Shown here: positions 25,501 to 33,967 of the stretch, piece by piece
Position numbering within the stretch: position 1 is the first letter of the stretch
How the letters are laid out: each line of letters opens with the position of its first letter
From: an uncultured Elusimicrobiales bacterium
GTDB lineage: Bacteria > Elusimicrobiota > Elusimicrobia > Elusimicrobiales > Elusimicrobiaceae
Length of the DNA: 64,000 nt
NCBI GenBank assembly: GCA_944327085.1
Contig: CALVGG010000002.1
Span: forward strand, 1 to 64,000
Direction of reading: 5' to 3'
Translations under genes and position numbers: made by a program
Notes under the pieces: generated by a model
What the model was told of the DNA's origin: nothing
Databases searched by the model: none
What the model saw: the letters and a program-made list of their open reading frames with translations, nothing else

Positions 25501-28429
25501 ATGCGCCGGGGTAATATTGCGCATGCTGGCTGATGGCCACGGGCGGCAGCTGCAGGGAAGAATTTTCCTGCGCGACCAAAAACACCAAGCTTAAATCTTT
25601 TGCCTTGGGGCTGGAGAGCGTAAGGCGGTAAATGCCTTCCGGCAGGGCCGGCATATGCAGGGTGGCCTGGTCCTGCTGGCGCAGGTCCAACTCTTGCGTG
25701 AAGGCTTGTTCTTCGGCTTTGTTGTTGGCGTATACGCGGTCCAGCAGGCTGCCGTCGTCCGGGCGGATGGAAGAGGCAAGAGCTTCTTCGTCCAGCTTGT
25801 TTTCCAAGCGGTAAACTTTGGCCGTTACTTTGCCGGAAACGGGGTTGGCGTTGATATCGGTTAATTTAATTTGCGCCAGTGCCGCCTGGGAGGAAGCGTC
25901 ATAAAACCCTTGGGTGAATTGCACGTCAAAAAAGTGGGGTTTTTCGGCCGCTTGATAAGTTTCCTGCGCTTCTATTACGCGGCCGCTTTCGTCAAACACT
26001 TGGGTTTTAACGGTGTAGCGGGCCGGTTGGGAAGCGTCTTTCCCGGCCTGGGGGGTAAAGGTGATTTTAAAGGAGCCTTTATCGTCCGTTTGAGTGGTGC
26101 CGGAGGAGACGAATTCTTCCTGCGCAAAGAAATAGGTGCGCGGCATCCACCAGAAAAACGGCGGGATAAATTCCGTGCGGTAAATAGTGTATTTTACCTG
26201 CGCTTTTTGCAGCGGCGCGCCAAAATAGTATTGCGCGTCGGCCGTTATTTCGGCCGTTTTGCCGTATTCAAAAGCGTTGGCTGCTTTGTCAAACGTAACC
26301 TGATAATCGGGGCGTTTATAATCTTCCACCTTAAAATACGCATAGGTGCGGTAGGTGCGCCCGCCCGCGTCCACCAGGGCTTGCAGGGTAAAATTGCCCA
26401 GCAGCGTCTGCTGCGGCAGGCTGAATGCGCCTGCGGCGGTGCCCATATCGTTTAAATCCAGGGTGGAAGAGTAAATTTTGGCGTAGTTGGCGTCGCGTAT
26501 TTCCACGCGCACGCTACGGCCCGTAAGCGTGCGCAAACCGCGCACTACGTTTTCAAACGCATTGACGGAAAACTGCACTTTTTGGCCGGGGCGGTAGATG
26601 GCGCGGTCCGTCTGGGCAAAAAGGCGGACGGGGTCCTCCTGATTAAAATGGAAATATACGGCCGAAGAGGTAAAGGCCGTGTCTTTGCCTTTTACCGCCA
26701 AGGGGTTTACAAAATAAGAATTATTGGCCCGCTGGGCGTTTACGGTTATTTTTTGGGCCATTTCAAACAGGCCGTTTTCATCGGTTTTGCCTTGTTTGCG
26801 GGTGCCTTTCCATTCCGTAAACATATCCAGCTCGGCCCCTTCCACGGGCTGGCCGGTTTTTAAGTTTACCGCATAAATGCGGAAAATATTGGGCGTGTAA
26901 GTGTTGGCCTTGGCATTAAGCAGGGAGGTGTATTTATCCGGGTTGTCTTCTATGGCGGCGCTTACAAAAAGGGCCAAGTCCGTTACGTTTAAAACCGTGG
27001 CGGCAACGGGGGCCGTGTCCGGGTCAAAAGATTCTTCCCGTGCGGCGGCTATGACGTAAAATCCGGATTCTAACTCAGGCGGTTTTAAGTCTATTTGTTT
27101 AAAAGCGTGTTTGGCGGGATATTCCACCTGGCCGGATAAGCTTTTAAGCGGGGTTTGCCGGCTTAAAATATCGCGCAGGGCGGTATCGTTCACTACGGTT
27201 AAATGGTTCCAGGAATTAAAGGTTTTGTTCCAGCGGTTTTGGCTGTATTTTTGCAATTGGGAGCGGGTAATGGGATATATGCGCAGGTAAACGCGGCCGA
27301 TATTGCGCGCGGTTACTTTAAGGGTTAAATCCTGCGGGTTTTGGTTCATAACGGGCGCAGTAACGGTTAAAGAAGGGGCCTGTATGTCCGCCGCCAGGTT
27401 GGCGCAGGCTTTGGCGTAGTAATTGCCGTCTAATTTTTTTGCGGCAAAGTTGCACACGGCCACGGATTGTTCAAACTGTTCTGCCTGTTCATACAATTGG
27501 GCGGAGCGATACGCCGCATAGGCTTTGCCGTAAGTGGCTTTTTCGGGCGCTACAAAGCCTTTTATACGCCCGAACCAGCCGCGTTTGGCCGGTGTAAAGC
27601 CGGAAATTTCATCCAGCTTTTTGGCGGCGGTAACGGCGGCCTGTTTTTGGTCTTTAAAAGAGAAATTTTGCGGATAATCAAACGGGAGAAGGATTAAATC
27701 CGTCCGCCAAAATAATTTGGCGTTTTGGCGGTTTTTGCCGTCTAGCTCCGCCCCGGTTTTTAATAAAGCGGCTATTTGGTTTACGGCAGAGGAATCTTCC
27801 TGCTGCTGGGCAAAAGGCTGGGCCAGGAAATCTTCTGCCTTGGCCAAAGGGGCCGGGCGTGCGTGGGAAGCCAAATAATTCTTCCATTGGTTTAATACAA
27901 AATCAAACAGGGTGGGGATGCGTTTTTCGTCGGTATCTTTAACGGATAAAATAAGCGTTTCCTGGGCAATGGGGGCCTGGGCCAGTGTTTCTTTTAAGGA
28001 CCAAAGGGTTTGATAGTCCTGGGTGATTTGTTGCTGCCATTGGGCGGCGGTCCATTTTTCCAAATTGCCAGAGGCGTTTTCTTCTTGCGCTTGGGGAAGC
28101 AAGGGCGCGTAAATGTTTTTTACGCGTTCGCCGGTTTGTATACGGTAGAGCAAAAAGCGGGCCTTCCATAACGGGTCAGAGGGAAGGGAATAGCCGTATA
28201 TGGTTTTGGCGGCCTGTGCATATTGCCCCAGCATATATTGGCACGCCGTAATGCGAAGCTGCACTTTATAGCGCGCCGCGTCTGAGGCGGCCTGGGGCAG
28301 TTCTTCCTGATATATTTTTAGGGCTTGGGCAAAGTTGCCGGCGTCAAAGGCGGCGTCCGCCTGGGACGGGGCCGCATAACCTGAAACGGCAAATAAAAAA
28401 GCAGAAAATAACAGTCCTAATTTTTTCAT
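22505..28429 (-). CDS. Alpha-2-macroglobulin-like secreted protein
   Basis: A 1974-residue periplasmic or surface protein with a cleavable signal peptide (KKLGLLFSAFLFAVSGYAA) and no lipobox Cys. Residues to about 350 are helical, TPR-like. Then come macroglobulin (MG) domains: DRAIYRPGQKVQFSV is the MG2 signature and SEWNILGFVLTRSADLG marks the central A2M domain. The segment TKQEDLISLLNQYVPL stands where the thioester region CxEQ should be, but Cys and Glu-Gln are absent, so the covalent protease trap is lost. The C-terminal helical toroid and receptor-like domain remain. Bacterial homologues are thought to inhibit proteases or protect the envelope. It is monocistronic, with GAGAGGAG before ATG. 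Confidence 0.85.
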   Translation of the reverse strand: MKKLGLLFSAFLFAVSGYAAPSQADAAFDAGNFAQALKIYQEELPQAASDAARYKVQLRITACQYMLGQYAQAAKTIYGYSLPSDPLWKARFLLYRIQTGERVKNIYAPLLPQAQEENASGNLEKWTAAQWQQQITQDYQTLWSLKETLAQAPIAQETLILSVKDTDEKRIPTLFDFVLNQWKNYLASHARPAPLAKAEDFLAQPFAQQQEDSSAVNQIAALLKTGAELDGKNRQNAKLFWRTDLILLPFDYPQNFSFKDQKQAAVTAAKKLDEISGFTPAKRGWFGRIKGFVAPEKATYGKAYAAYRSAQLYEQAEQFEQSVAVCNFAAKKLDGNYYAKACANLAADIQAPSLTVTAPVMNQNPQDLTLKVTARNIGRVYLRIYPITRSQLQKYSQNRWNKTFNSWNHLTVVNDTALRDILSRQTPLKSLSGQVEYPAKHAFKQIDLKPPELESGFYVIAAAREESFDPDTAPVAATVLNVTDLALFVSAAIEDNPDKYTSLLNAKANTYTPNIFRIYAVNLKTGQPVEGAELDMFTEWKGTRKQGKTDENGLFEMAQKITVNAQRANNSYFVNPLAVKGKDTAFTSSAVYFHFNQEDPVRLFAQTDRAIYRPGQKVQFSVNAFENVVRGLRTLTGRSVRVEIRDANYAKIYSSTLDLNDMGTAAGAFSLPQQTLLGNFTLQALVDAGGRTYRTYAYFKVEDYKRPDYQVTFDKAANAFEYGKTAEITADAQYYFGAPLQKAQVKYTIYRTEFIPPFFWWMPRTYFFAQEEFVSSGTTQTDDKGSFKITFTPQAGKDASQPARYTVKTQVFDESGRVIEAQETYQAAEKPHFFDVQFTQGFYDASSQAALAQIKLTDINANPVSGKVTAKVYRLENKLDEEALASSIRPDDGSLLDRVYANNKAEEQAFTQELDLRQQDQATLHMPALPEGIYRLTLSSPKAKDLSLVFLVAQENSSLQLPPVAISQHAQYYPGAYAKFLIGAGRLTGPKQVEIYAGKDFLVNKQTAPAGVNILTVPVENEYRGGVGVRWFGASNYQVFQNSAFAEVPYDNKKLNIQWQGDPSVQPGERVNWNLSAKDVTGAPVQGQASITVYDKSLDYYAKPESRLTLDNLFPELRPMGNFADSLFNASVTAASGPAARFTPPFEDNYPLPLPQLNLNPVFRMYKYAAANTSRAVGGAVPMMAAEANVSFAQQDSAVVAEAQSTTEEAGSSSADTSAIRSDFRETAFFSPVIPVKDGKANISFTMPQALSEWNILGFVLTRSADLGTFTAQAVTRKDFMVRLQLPRFLREGDQTTLQAAVTNLSSKKITAEVELSLRQNGLDANKAFGIKKAQKTVTARAGETVFVSWEITVPAGPEITDITATARCAKEADGESKSVAVLPGRERLLASVNKTLKEGKNTLQLTQMKEIEDALPETAVLQINPSLALSVFNSVPNLLVTKQEDLISLLNQYVPLAVINRFYAQYPEMKQAVSRLPARSTVTPAWDAQDPLRQELLSQTPWLNISQGRKAQEGELVSLFEPETLRRQQTKTLTALKKYQNANGAFSWLPGGRDDEYLTLVALDMFAQALSYGAEIPQDMAKKAYAFAQTAVARRLGSIKTPSTTDIAYTLYAAYVLSAFPAQWNEVQAAQKDIRSWAQYAEEYSRFMTPLGQIYAANIFHRLNDDTTANKYLNMVLDRLQENELTGAYFAPEAQSWIWYNDTLSTQTVTLQTLLEMRPEAEQIAPMVRWLLFNRQANEWSSPRAASQAVFTLLNYMSKKGLMNQDTAYSVKWGPVEENFSFKPFDWTEDPRYVRRADVDSSFYQADITKQGGAEDFASLSVVYTTARAKQSPKGVINVSREYFLKYTQDGVAKLRRLEDLTPVKPGDEVEVRLTVTTDSAFEYVLLSDPKPTGFENDALLSGWTGTPLTMYQEYKDAATNFYINWLPAGTVTLSYTLRPATGGEYHVPAAKIQSMYAPQFGANSRSELLRVD

Positions 28430-28468
28430 TCGGGGCTCCTCTCTTACACGTTAAAAATACATAGACAG

Positions 28469-28507
28469 AAAAATCTCTTTTCCCGATAGGAATAAAAAGA
28501 GATTTTT
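28469..28507 (-). terminator. argS operon terminator
   Basis: Thirteen-bp perfect arms 28469-28481 and 28495-28507 (AAAAATCTCTTTT type) with terminal T on the minus strand. Confidence 0.8.
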
Positions 28508-28541
28508 CCGTAAAAACTTTTAATAATCAGCGTGCCCGGGG

Positions 28542-30131
28542 TTACATTTTTTCCGGTGCGCTTACGCCAATAAATTCCAGTCCTTTTTTAATGCGTTCCG
28601 CCACGCGCTGGCAAATAAACAGGCGGGAACCGGTTTCCTGCGGGTTATTTTCGTCCAATACGCGGCACGTATCATAAAAGGCGTGAAATAAGCCCGCCAA
28701 TTCCGTTAAATAAGTGGTTAAATGGTGGGGGCTTAAATCCCGTATGCAGTTGCGCAGCACTTCTTTAAACCAGATTAGTTTAAGAAGCAGGGCCCGCTCC
28801 TGCGGGGCCAGCGGCGTGCGGATTTGCGTCATGGTTAAATGTTTTTCCTCCGCCGCGCGGAAAATGGAATGTATGCGCGCGTGCACATACTGCACATAAA
28901 AAACGGGGTTTTCGTTAGATTGGGTTTTGGCTAAATCCAAGTCAAACAACATATGGGCATTGGGGGTGCGGCTGGCAAAAAAGAAGCGGCATACATCTGT
29001 GCCCACGTCGTTCATCAGTTCGCGCAGGGTTACAAAGTGCCCCGCCCGTTTGGACATTTTAACCTGTTCGCCTTTTTCGGTCAAATGTACCAGTTGGTGG
29101 ATAATCGGCACGAAGGAACTTTCTTCATGGCCCAGGGCGTGCACGGCCGCTTTCATGCGGGGTACGTAGCCGTGGTGGTCTGCGCCTAAAATGTCGATAA
29201 GTTCGTCGTAGCCGCGGTCATACTTGTTTTTATGATAGGCAATGTCTGCCATAAAATAGGTGGGGCGCCCGTCCTTGCGTACCAGTACGCGGTCTTTATC
29301 GTCCTGCGCTTCGGCGTCTTTGGTGGAACCGAACCAAATGGCGCCGTCTTTTTCGTAGGTGTAGCCTTTTTCGGTCAGGTAAGCCAGGGCTTTTTGGGGG
29401 GCATGTTCGGCATGCAGGTCAGACTCGCGGAACCAGCGGGTAAAATCTACATGAAAGTCTTTCATATCCTGCTGCTGGGTTTTAATTAAAGTTTCCATAG
29501 CCCAGCGGCCGTAATCTTCTTCTTTCAAATCGGCAGGCATTTGTTTTACCAGGTCCATAATATAGGAGCCGTGGTAGCCGTTTTCCGGCGGTTCTTTGCC
29601 TTCTTTGCGCGCTTTGACGGACGCGGCCAGCAGTTCGGCCTGGTTCCCGGCGTCATTTACGTAATATTCGCTGTCGCAGCAATAGCCCAGGGCGCGGTGT
29701 ATTTTTACCAGGCTGTCCCCCAGGCTGGCGCCGCGCCCGCTGGCCACGTGAAGGGGGCCCGTGGGGTTGGCGGAAACAAATTCAATTAAAATACGGTGTT
29801 TGCAGTCTTCCGCCTCGCGTGATTTAATGCGCCGGTCAGCAGCGGATTTAATGATAAAATCGTCATCCAGCGTGATGTTGATAAAGCCCGGTGCCACAGC
29901 TTGTGCGTCCGTTACGGCGTTGGCCTCACGGATGACTTTGCAGGCTTCTTTGGCAATTTCCAGCGGGCTTTTGCGCAAAATTTTAGCGCAGGACATAGCC
30001 CACGATAAGGAAATATCCGCCCCGGTATGGGCGGGAGCCGGCGCAAATTCTACGCTGGGTAAATCGTGCCCTTGAAAGAAAGGCGCGTTGGTTAATTTTA
30101 AATTAATCTCGTTTTTTAAATTATCTAGCAT
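28542..30131 (-). CDS. argS: Arginyl-tRNA synthetase
   Basis: A 529-residue class I synthetase charging tRNA-Arg. SANPTGPLHVASGRGASLGD carries the HIGH-like motif, here HVAS, and EQVKMSKRAGHFVTL carries KMSKS. The DALR anticodon-binding domain forms the C-terminus (YVHARIHSIFRAAEE onward). Length is at the short end of the family because the N-terminal additional domain is compact. It is the last gene of the operon after rsfS, ten bases away. Confidence 0.96.
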   Translation of the reverse strand: MLDNLKNEINLKLTNAPFFQGHDLPSVEFAPAPAHTGADISLSWAMSCAKILRKSPLEIAKEACKVIREANAVTDAQAVAPGFINITLDDDFIIKSAADRRIKSREAEDCKHRILIEFVSANPTGPLHVASGRGASLGDSLVKIHRALGYCCDSEYYVNDAGNQAELLAASVKARKEGKEPPENGYHGSYIMDLVKQMPADLKEEDYGRWAMETLIKTQQQDMKDFHVDFTRWFRESDLHAEHAPQKALAYLTEKGYTYEKDGAIWFGSTKDAEAQDDKDRVLVRKDGRPTYFMADIAYHKNKYDRGYDELIDILGADHHGYVPRMKAAVHALGHEESSFVPIIHQLVHLTEKGEQVKMSKRAGHFVTLRELMNDVGTDVCRFFFASRTPNAHMLFDLDLAKTQSNENPVFYVQYVHARIHSIFRAAEEKHLTMTQIRTPLAPQERALLLKLIWFKEVLRNCIRDLSPHHLTTYLTELAGLFHAFYDTCRVLDENNPQETGSRLFICQRVAERIKKGLEFIGVSAPEKM

Positions 30132-30140
30132 GGTTTTAAA

Positions 30141-30656
30141 TTATTTTTTAGAAGTTTTTGTTGCCGTTTTCTTGGCAGCGGTTTTTTTAGCGGCCGGTTT
30201 TTTTGCGGTTGCTTTTTTTGCTGTTGTTTTTTTGGCGGCAGCCTTTTTTGCGGTTGCTTTTTTTGCCGTTGTTTTCTTAGCGGCGGTCTTTTTGGCGGCT
30301 GCTTTTTTGGGCTTGGCGGAGAAATCTACTTCTTTGCCAAAGCTGAAAATTTTGTCCAGCGCGTAAAAATCCCGTGCTTCGGGGGTCATGATATGCACTA
30401 AGAAAGAGCCGTAATCGCTCACGCGCCAGATGGGGCTGTCTACCCCGTCGCGGTTCATTTTATAAATGCCGTCTTGTTTTAACTTGGTGCTTATTTCTTC
30501 TTCCACAGCTTCCAAGTGCGGCTTTGAGGTGGCAGTGGCGATTAAAATGTAATCGCACAGAGAAGACAAACCTCCCAAATCAATCACTTTGATGTTTTCC
30601 GCTTTTTTGCTGTCGGCATAACGCGCCGCCAGGCATACTATTTCTTTTGAGTTCAT
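30141..30656 (-). CDS. rsfS: Ribosomal silencing factor RsfS with histone H1-like tail
   Basis: A 171-residue RsfS/Iojap protein, which binds ribosomal protein L14 and keeps ribosomal subunits apart in starvation. Residues 1-114 are the normal domain: VIDLGGLSSLCDYILIATATS and GVDSPIWRVSDYGSFLVHIM. From about 115 the chain consists of 57 residues made of AAKK, TAKK and ATAKK units, like eukaryotic H1 or bacterial Hc/AlgP-type tails. This is about half again the usual length. The tail could bind RNA or DNA. It lies between the LytR_C gene and argS, in the usual nadD-yqeK-lytR-rsfS order. Confidence 0.95.
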   Translation of the reverse strand: MNSKEIVCLAARYADSKKAENIKVIDLGGLSSLCDYILIATATSKPHLEAVEEEISTKLKQDGIYKMNRDGVDSPIWRVSDYGSFLVHIMTPEARDFYALDKIFSFGKEVDFSAKPKKAAAKKTAAKKTTAKKATAKKAAAKKTTAKKATAKKPAAKKTAAKKTATKTSKK

Positions 30657-30714
30657 TTTCCACCTCTGTCTATATATAAGAGTAGTCTAGCATTTTTTAC
30701 TTTGTTATTGGCAA

Positions 30715-31602
30715 TTAAGGCATTTCAAAATCTTTGCCCAGTATGATGCGTGTATCGCAAATGGCGTTGCCGCGCGGCTCGGAGCGGATTTCCTGCCGGC
30801 AGCCTATAGCCGTGCTTAACTGCTTTACCTGCATTAAACGCCCGCTGTAATCCACCACGCGGGTTTGTTCCAAATAGCCGCCGGGATAATTGTCATACTG
30901 TAATACGTCTACGCGCAGGAGGCCTTTGGCATTTTGTTCTCTTAGATATTGGGTTAAAGCCAAAGCCAGCCCCCTTTTGCCGGATGCGTTTAACACTTCC
31001 ACCACGATGGGGCGGTCCTCCACGGCCAGGGGGGCGCGGTCTTCCACCTGGGGCATGGTTTCCGGTGCGGGGGTATGGGTGCGTTTTGTGCGGGCGGCAG
31101 CTGCCTGTAAAGTAAAATCATTCATTTCCAGTTTGGAGAGTTCCACCGCCAGCAGCATTGCGTCGGCCGTGTTTAAATTGGTGCGCTTGCTAAAGCGCGC
31201 GCGTATATAATCCGCCGGCAGTTTGGCCAGAGGAAGCGGATTGTAACGCCAGGTTTCCAGCAGGGTTTTGAACTTTTCCCACACATTTTGCGGGTCTGTT
31301 TGCTGCGGAATATAATACCTGAAAGGGGTGTCTTCTTCCAACCCAAAGGTTTGCGGAACGGGGGTTTTGCAATTTTTGCAGGGGATTTCCCTTACCCAGG
31401 CTTTTTCCCGGTAGGGGTTGTATCTAATTAAAGTAGCGGGGGAAGTGATGACGGCAAAGTATACGTCTTCATCGGCTTGGGAGGCCAGATCTTTGGCAAA
31501 AGGGGAGGAAAACTGGCTCCATGCCGCCAGCCCTGTTACCGCCAAAAGAACCGCCAACAGCCAGCGCGGGGCTATTTTTCTTGTTTGATAAGATGGTTCC
31601 AT
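30715..31602 (-). CDS. Membrane-anchored LytR_C-domain protein
   Basis: A 295-residue protein with a short basic cytoplasmic start, one transmembrane segment at about residues 13-28 (WLLAVLLAVTGLAAW), a long extracytoplasmic part and a C-terminal LytR_C domain (VEVLNASGKRGLA, then VVDYSG and ILGKDF). The catalytic LytR-CpsA-Psr domain is missing. Family function is unclear; cell-envelope work is likely. Its start overlaps the end of nadD-yqeK by 31 bases. Confidence 0.75.
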   Translation of the reverse strand: MEPSYQTRKIAPRWLLAVLLAVTGLAAWSQFSSPFAKDLASQADEDVYFAVITSPATLIRYNPYREKAWVREIPCKNCKTPVPQTFGLEEDTPFRYYIPQQTDPQNVWEKFKTLLETWRYNPLPLAKLPADYIRARFSKRTNLNTADAMLLAVELSKLEMNDFTLQAAAARTKRTHTPAPETMPQVEDRAPLAVEDRPIVVEVLNASGKRGLALALTQYLREQNAKGLLRVDVLQYDNYPGGYLEQTRVVDYSGRLMQVKQLSTAIGCRQEIRSEPRGNAICDTRIILGKDFEMP

Positions 31603-32702
31603 AGGTCAATCCCCAACGGGCAAAGCCATTTTTGGGAATCTATTGTAAACAATAGTTTCCGGTTGGCCGCGTACAAGAGGGCTTTGTCCAAATCCTGCAG
31701 GGCCATGTTGCGTATTACAAAGGCGTCTTTATATTTACGGTCCTTAGAGGATATATCCGCCACAAATAAAATTTTGGAAAGCGTACTCATATGCAGGCTG
31801 CCCAGGGTGTGTTCCGCCACGGCGTTTAAGATGTCTTTATCTTTCACGCCAAACTGGTGGCGGGCCAGCCATTTGGAAACATAACTGTGTAGCAGGCTGG
31901 GTTCCAGCTTGCAAATGTCCTCAAAAAACGGGGTTTTGATATGGTTTTCTTTACAAAAACGGATTAATTCCTGCGCGCCCATGCCTTTGCCGGCGTCGTG
32001 CATGATGCCGGCTTTTACGGCGCTTTCTACATTTACATTATAAATATCGCTCAGTACGGCGGCCAGCTCGGCCACGCTTTTGGAGTGTATGTAGCGGTTG
32101 GTTTTTAAATGTGCTTTTAACCAGTCGTGTATTTTCAGGCCGTAGAGGCGGTGTTTTTCAATCAGCGGGTGGACGGCCGCCGGCACCGTGGGGGGAATTT
32201 CCCCGCTGGCCAAAATATGTGCCCGCACCCGGCTGGAAGAGAGCTTGGGGAAAAACCCCGGCAGAAAAATGTGTTTAAACTGGGCAGGGTTTTCGTTGTA
32301 ACCCTTGCGTTTTCCGGCCACTACGGTAGCATTGTTAAAAATGATTTGGGGGTTCTTCCAGTTATGAACGTCGTTTAAGCAGTCCGTACCCACCAGCAGG
32401 TAAATTTCCGGGTTTTTATAGCGTTTTTTTAAATATTCAATTAATTGGCAGGTGTAGGTTTTGCCGCCGCGTTTTAGTTCGTAATCGTCAAAAATGACGT
32501 TTTTGGTAATGCCCGCAAACGCTTTTTTAAGCATTTGCATGCGCAGGTTAAACGGCGTGGGGGATTTGGCTTTAAAAGGGGAGTGATACGCCGGAACAAT
32601 GTGCGAAACATCCGGCCGGATAATTTTTACGGCTTTTTTAAACAGGGCCACATGCCCTTGGTGAACCGGGTCAAAACTTCCCCCAAAAACAAGTACTTTC
32701 AT
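31572..32702 (-). CDS. nadD: NadD-YqeK fusion: nicotinate-nucleotide adenylyltransferase and HD hydrolase
   Basis: A 376-residue two-domain protein. Residues 1-190 are NadD, which makes nicotinate adenine dinucleotide in NAD synthesis: VFGGSFDPVHQGH at 5-17 is the nucleotidyltransferase signature and SSSRVRAHI the second motif. Residues from about 195 are YqeK, an HD-domain Ap4A hydrolase (YIHSKSVAELA, then GIMHDAGKGM and AEHTLGSLHMS). The genes are usually adjacent but separate. ATG 32702 is used because it begins the nucleotidyltransferase strand and overlaps the previous stop as ATGA; the open frame upstream is shadow. Confidence 0.93.
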   Translation of the reverse strand: MKVLVFGGSFDPVHQGHVALFKKAVKIIRPDVSHIVPAYHSPFKAKSPTPFNLRMQMLKKAFAGITKNVIFDDYELKRGGKTYTCQLIEYLKKRYKNPEIYLLVGTDCLNDVHNWKNPQIIFNNATVVAGKRKGYNENPAQFKHIFLPGFFPKLSSSRVRAHILASGEIPPTVPAAVHPLIEKHRLYGLKIHDWLKAHLKTNRYIHSKSVAELAAVLSDIYNVNVESAVKAGIMHDAGKGMGAQELIRFCKENHIKTPFFEDICKLEPSLLHSYVSKWLARHQFGVKDKDILNAVAEHTLGSLHMSTLSKILFVADISSKDRKYKDAFVIRNMALQDLDKALLYAANRKLLFTIDSQKWLCPLGIDLWNHLIKQEK

Positions 32703-33967
32703 GCTAAATCCTTTGTTAAAGCGAGGGCACAGACCCTTCCTTGCAGAAATCCCCGCTCTATAAACGAATATTCCCACCGCCCGTACCTGCCGGCCAGATA
32801 AACGCCGTTTTCCTGCAACAGCCGGGTGGCTTGGGCCACGGTTTGGGCGCGGTTTGGGCGGTAAATAACGTAAGCGTACGGCAAGGTTTGCCAAAAGGAA
32901 AACAAAACGTCCTTTTCCTCTATTATACCTTTTTGGGCAAGGCGGCTCAAAACCCGGCTTAGGCCTTGCGGGGTTTGCGGATATTGGGGGGGAAGCTCCA
33001 CATAAAAAGAGGACGAGCCCTCCGGCGCCGCATGGGGGGAAAAAGCGCTTTGCACCCCTACGCGAAAGAAGGGGTCTTCTTCATCCGGGCAGTAAGCCCA
33101 GTGAAATGCGTCAAAAGGTTTTTTGGCAGCAATATTCAGCACGGTAATCCCCCGGCACTCAAGCTGCCCGGCCAGGTTTTCCAGCGCGGGGTTGCCGGTC
33201 ATTTTAAGCAGTTTAGCCAGGGGCACGGTGCTTATTAGACGGCGGTAAGAAACAGGGGTATTATCTGCCCAAACGGTGCGGTTTTGTAAATCCACGCGGG
33301 TAACGGGCGCGTTTAAGCGCAGGTTGGACACTTGGGCGGCCAGCGCGTCCGTTAATGCTTGGCAGCCGCCTTTTAACGGGTAATAAAAATAAGCATTATA
33401 GCCCAGGCCGGGTTGTTCCGTTTGGGCGGCCTCCATTTGGGCCAGGTTGGGGCGGGGGATAAATTGACCGCACCAGTCCGCCGTCATTTCGGCAGGGTCC
33501 ACCCCCCATAACTTAGTGTTGTAAGGGCGCAAAAAGTATTGGTATATGCCTTCGCCAAAGGCGGTAAGGCACCAGTCTTTAAAAGTTTTGGGGTGGGCAA
33601 TAAGCGGTGCGGTGCGGGCTTTTTGCAAACACTCCTGGCGTATGGCGGGGGGTAAATAGGCCAGGTGTGCCTGAAAAGGAAAAGGCATTTGCACCCCTTG
33701 GGTAAAAATTACCGCGCGGCGCGGCAGGCGGTGCAGGTTGGCACCTAAAAGTTGTTTGAAAGTTTGCAGGGTATAGTCTTCGTGCAGGTGGAGGAGGTGG
33801 CCGCTTTGGTCAAAGGTAAAGCCCTTTATGTGGCGGCTTTTGCATAAACCGCCGGGGGCGGAGGATTTTTCCAGCACCAAATAGTCCGTATCCCCTTTTT
33901 GCTGTAAGTGGAATGCGGCGCTAAGCCCGGTTACCCCTGCCCCTAAAATAAGCGTGTTTACGCGCAC
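32699..33967 (-). CDS. FAD-dependent oxidoreductase, UDP-galactopyranose mutase-like
   Basis: A 422-residue flavoprotein. The Rossmann motif LILGAGVTGLSAAFHL and VLEKSSAPGGLCKS bind FAD, and LAGRYGRWEYSF near the end closes the FAD site as in NAD(P)-binding amine oxidase-like proteins. Position after a WecA-like gene suggests surface-sugar work. Start GTG 33967 is preferred: GGGAGG precedes it and it shares one base with the stop of the upstream gene (TAGTG). The reaction is not known. Confidence 0.8.
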   Translation of the reverse strand: MRVNTLILGAGVTGLSAAFHLQQKGDTDYLVLEKSSAPGGLCKSRHIKGFTFDQSGHLLHLHEDYTLQTFKQLLGANLHRLPRRAVIFTQGVQMPFPFQAHLAYLPPAIRQECLQKARTAPLIAHPKTFKDWCLTAFGEGIYQYFLRPYNTKLWGVDPAEMTADWCGQFIPRPNLAQMEAAQTEQPGLGYNAYFYYPLKGGCQALTDALAAQVSNLRLNAPVTRVDLQNRTVWADNTPVSYRRLISTVPLAKLLKMTGNPALENLAGQLECRGITVLNIAAKKPFDAFHWAYCPDEEDPFFRVGVQSAFSPHAAPEGSSSFYVELPPQYPQTPQGLSRVLSRLAQKGIIEEKDVLFSFWQTLPYAYVIYRPNRAQTVAQATRLLQENGVYLAGRYGRWEYSFIERGFLQGRVCALALTKDLA

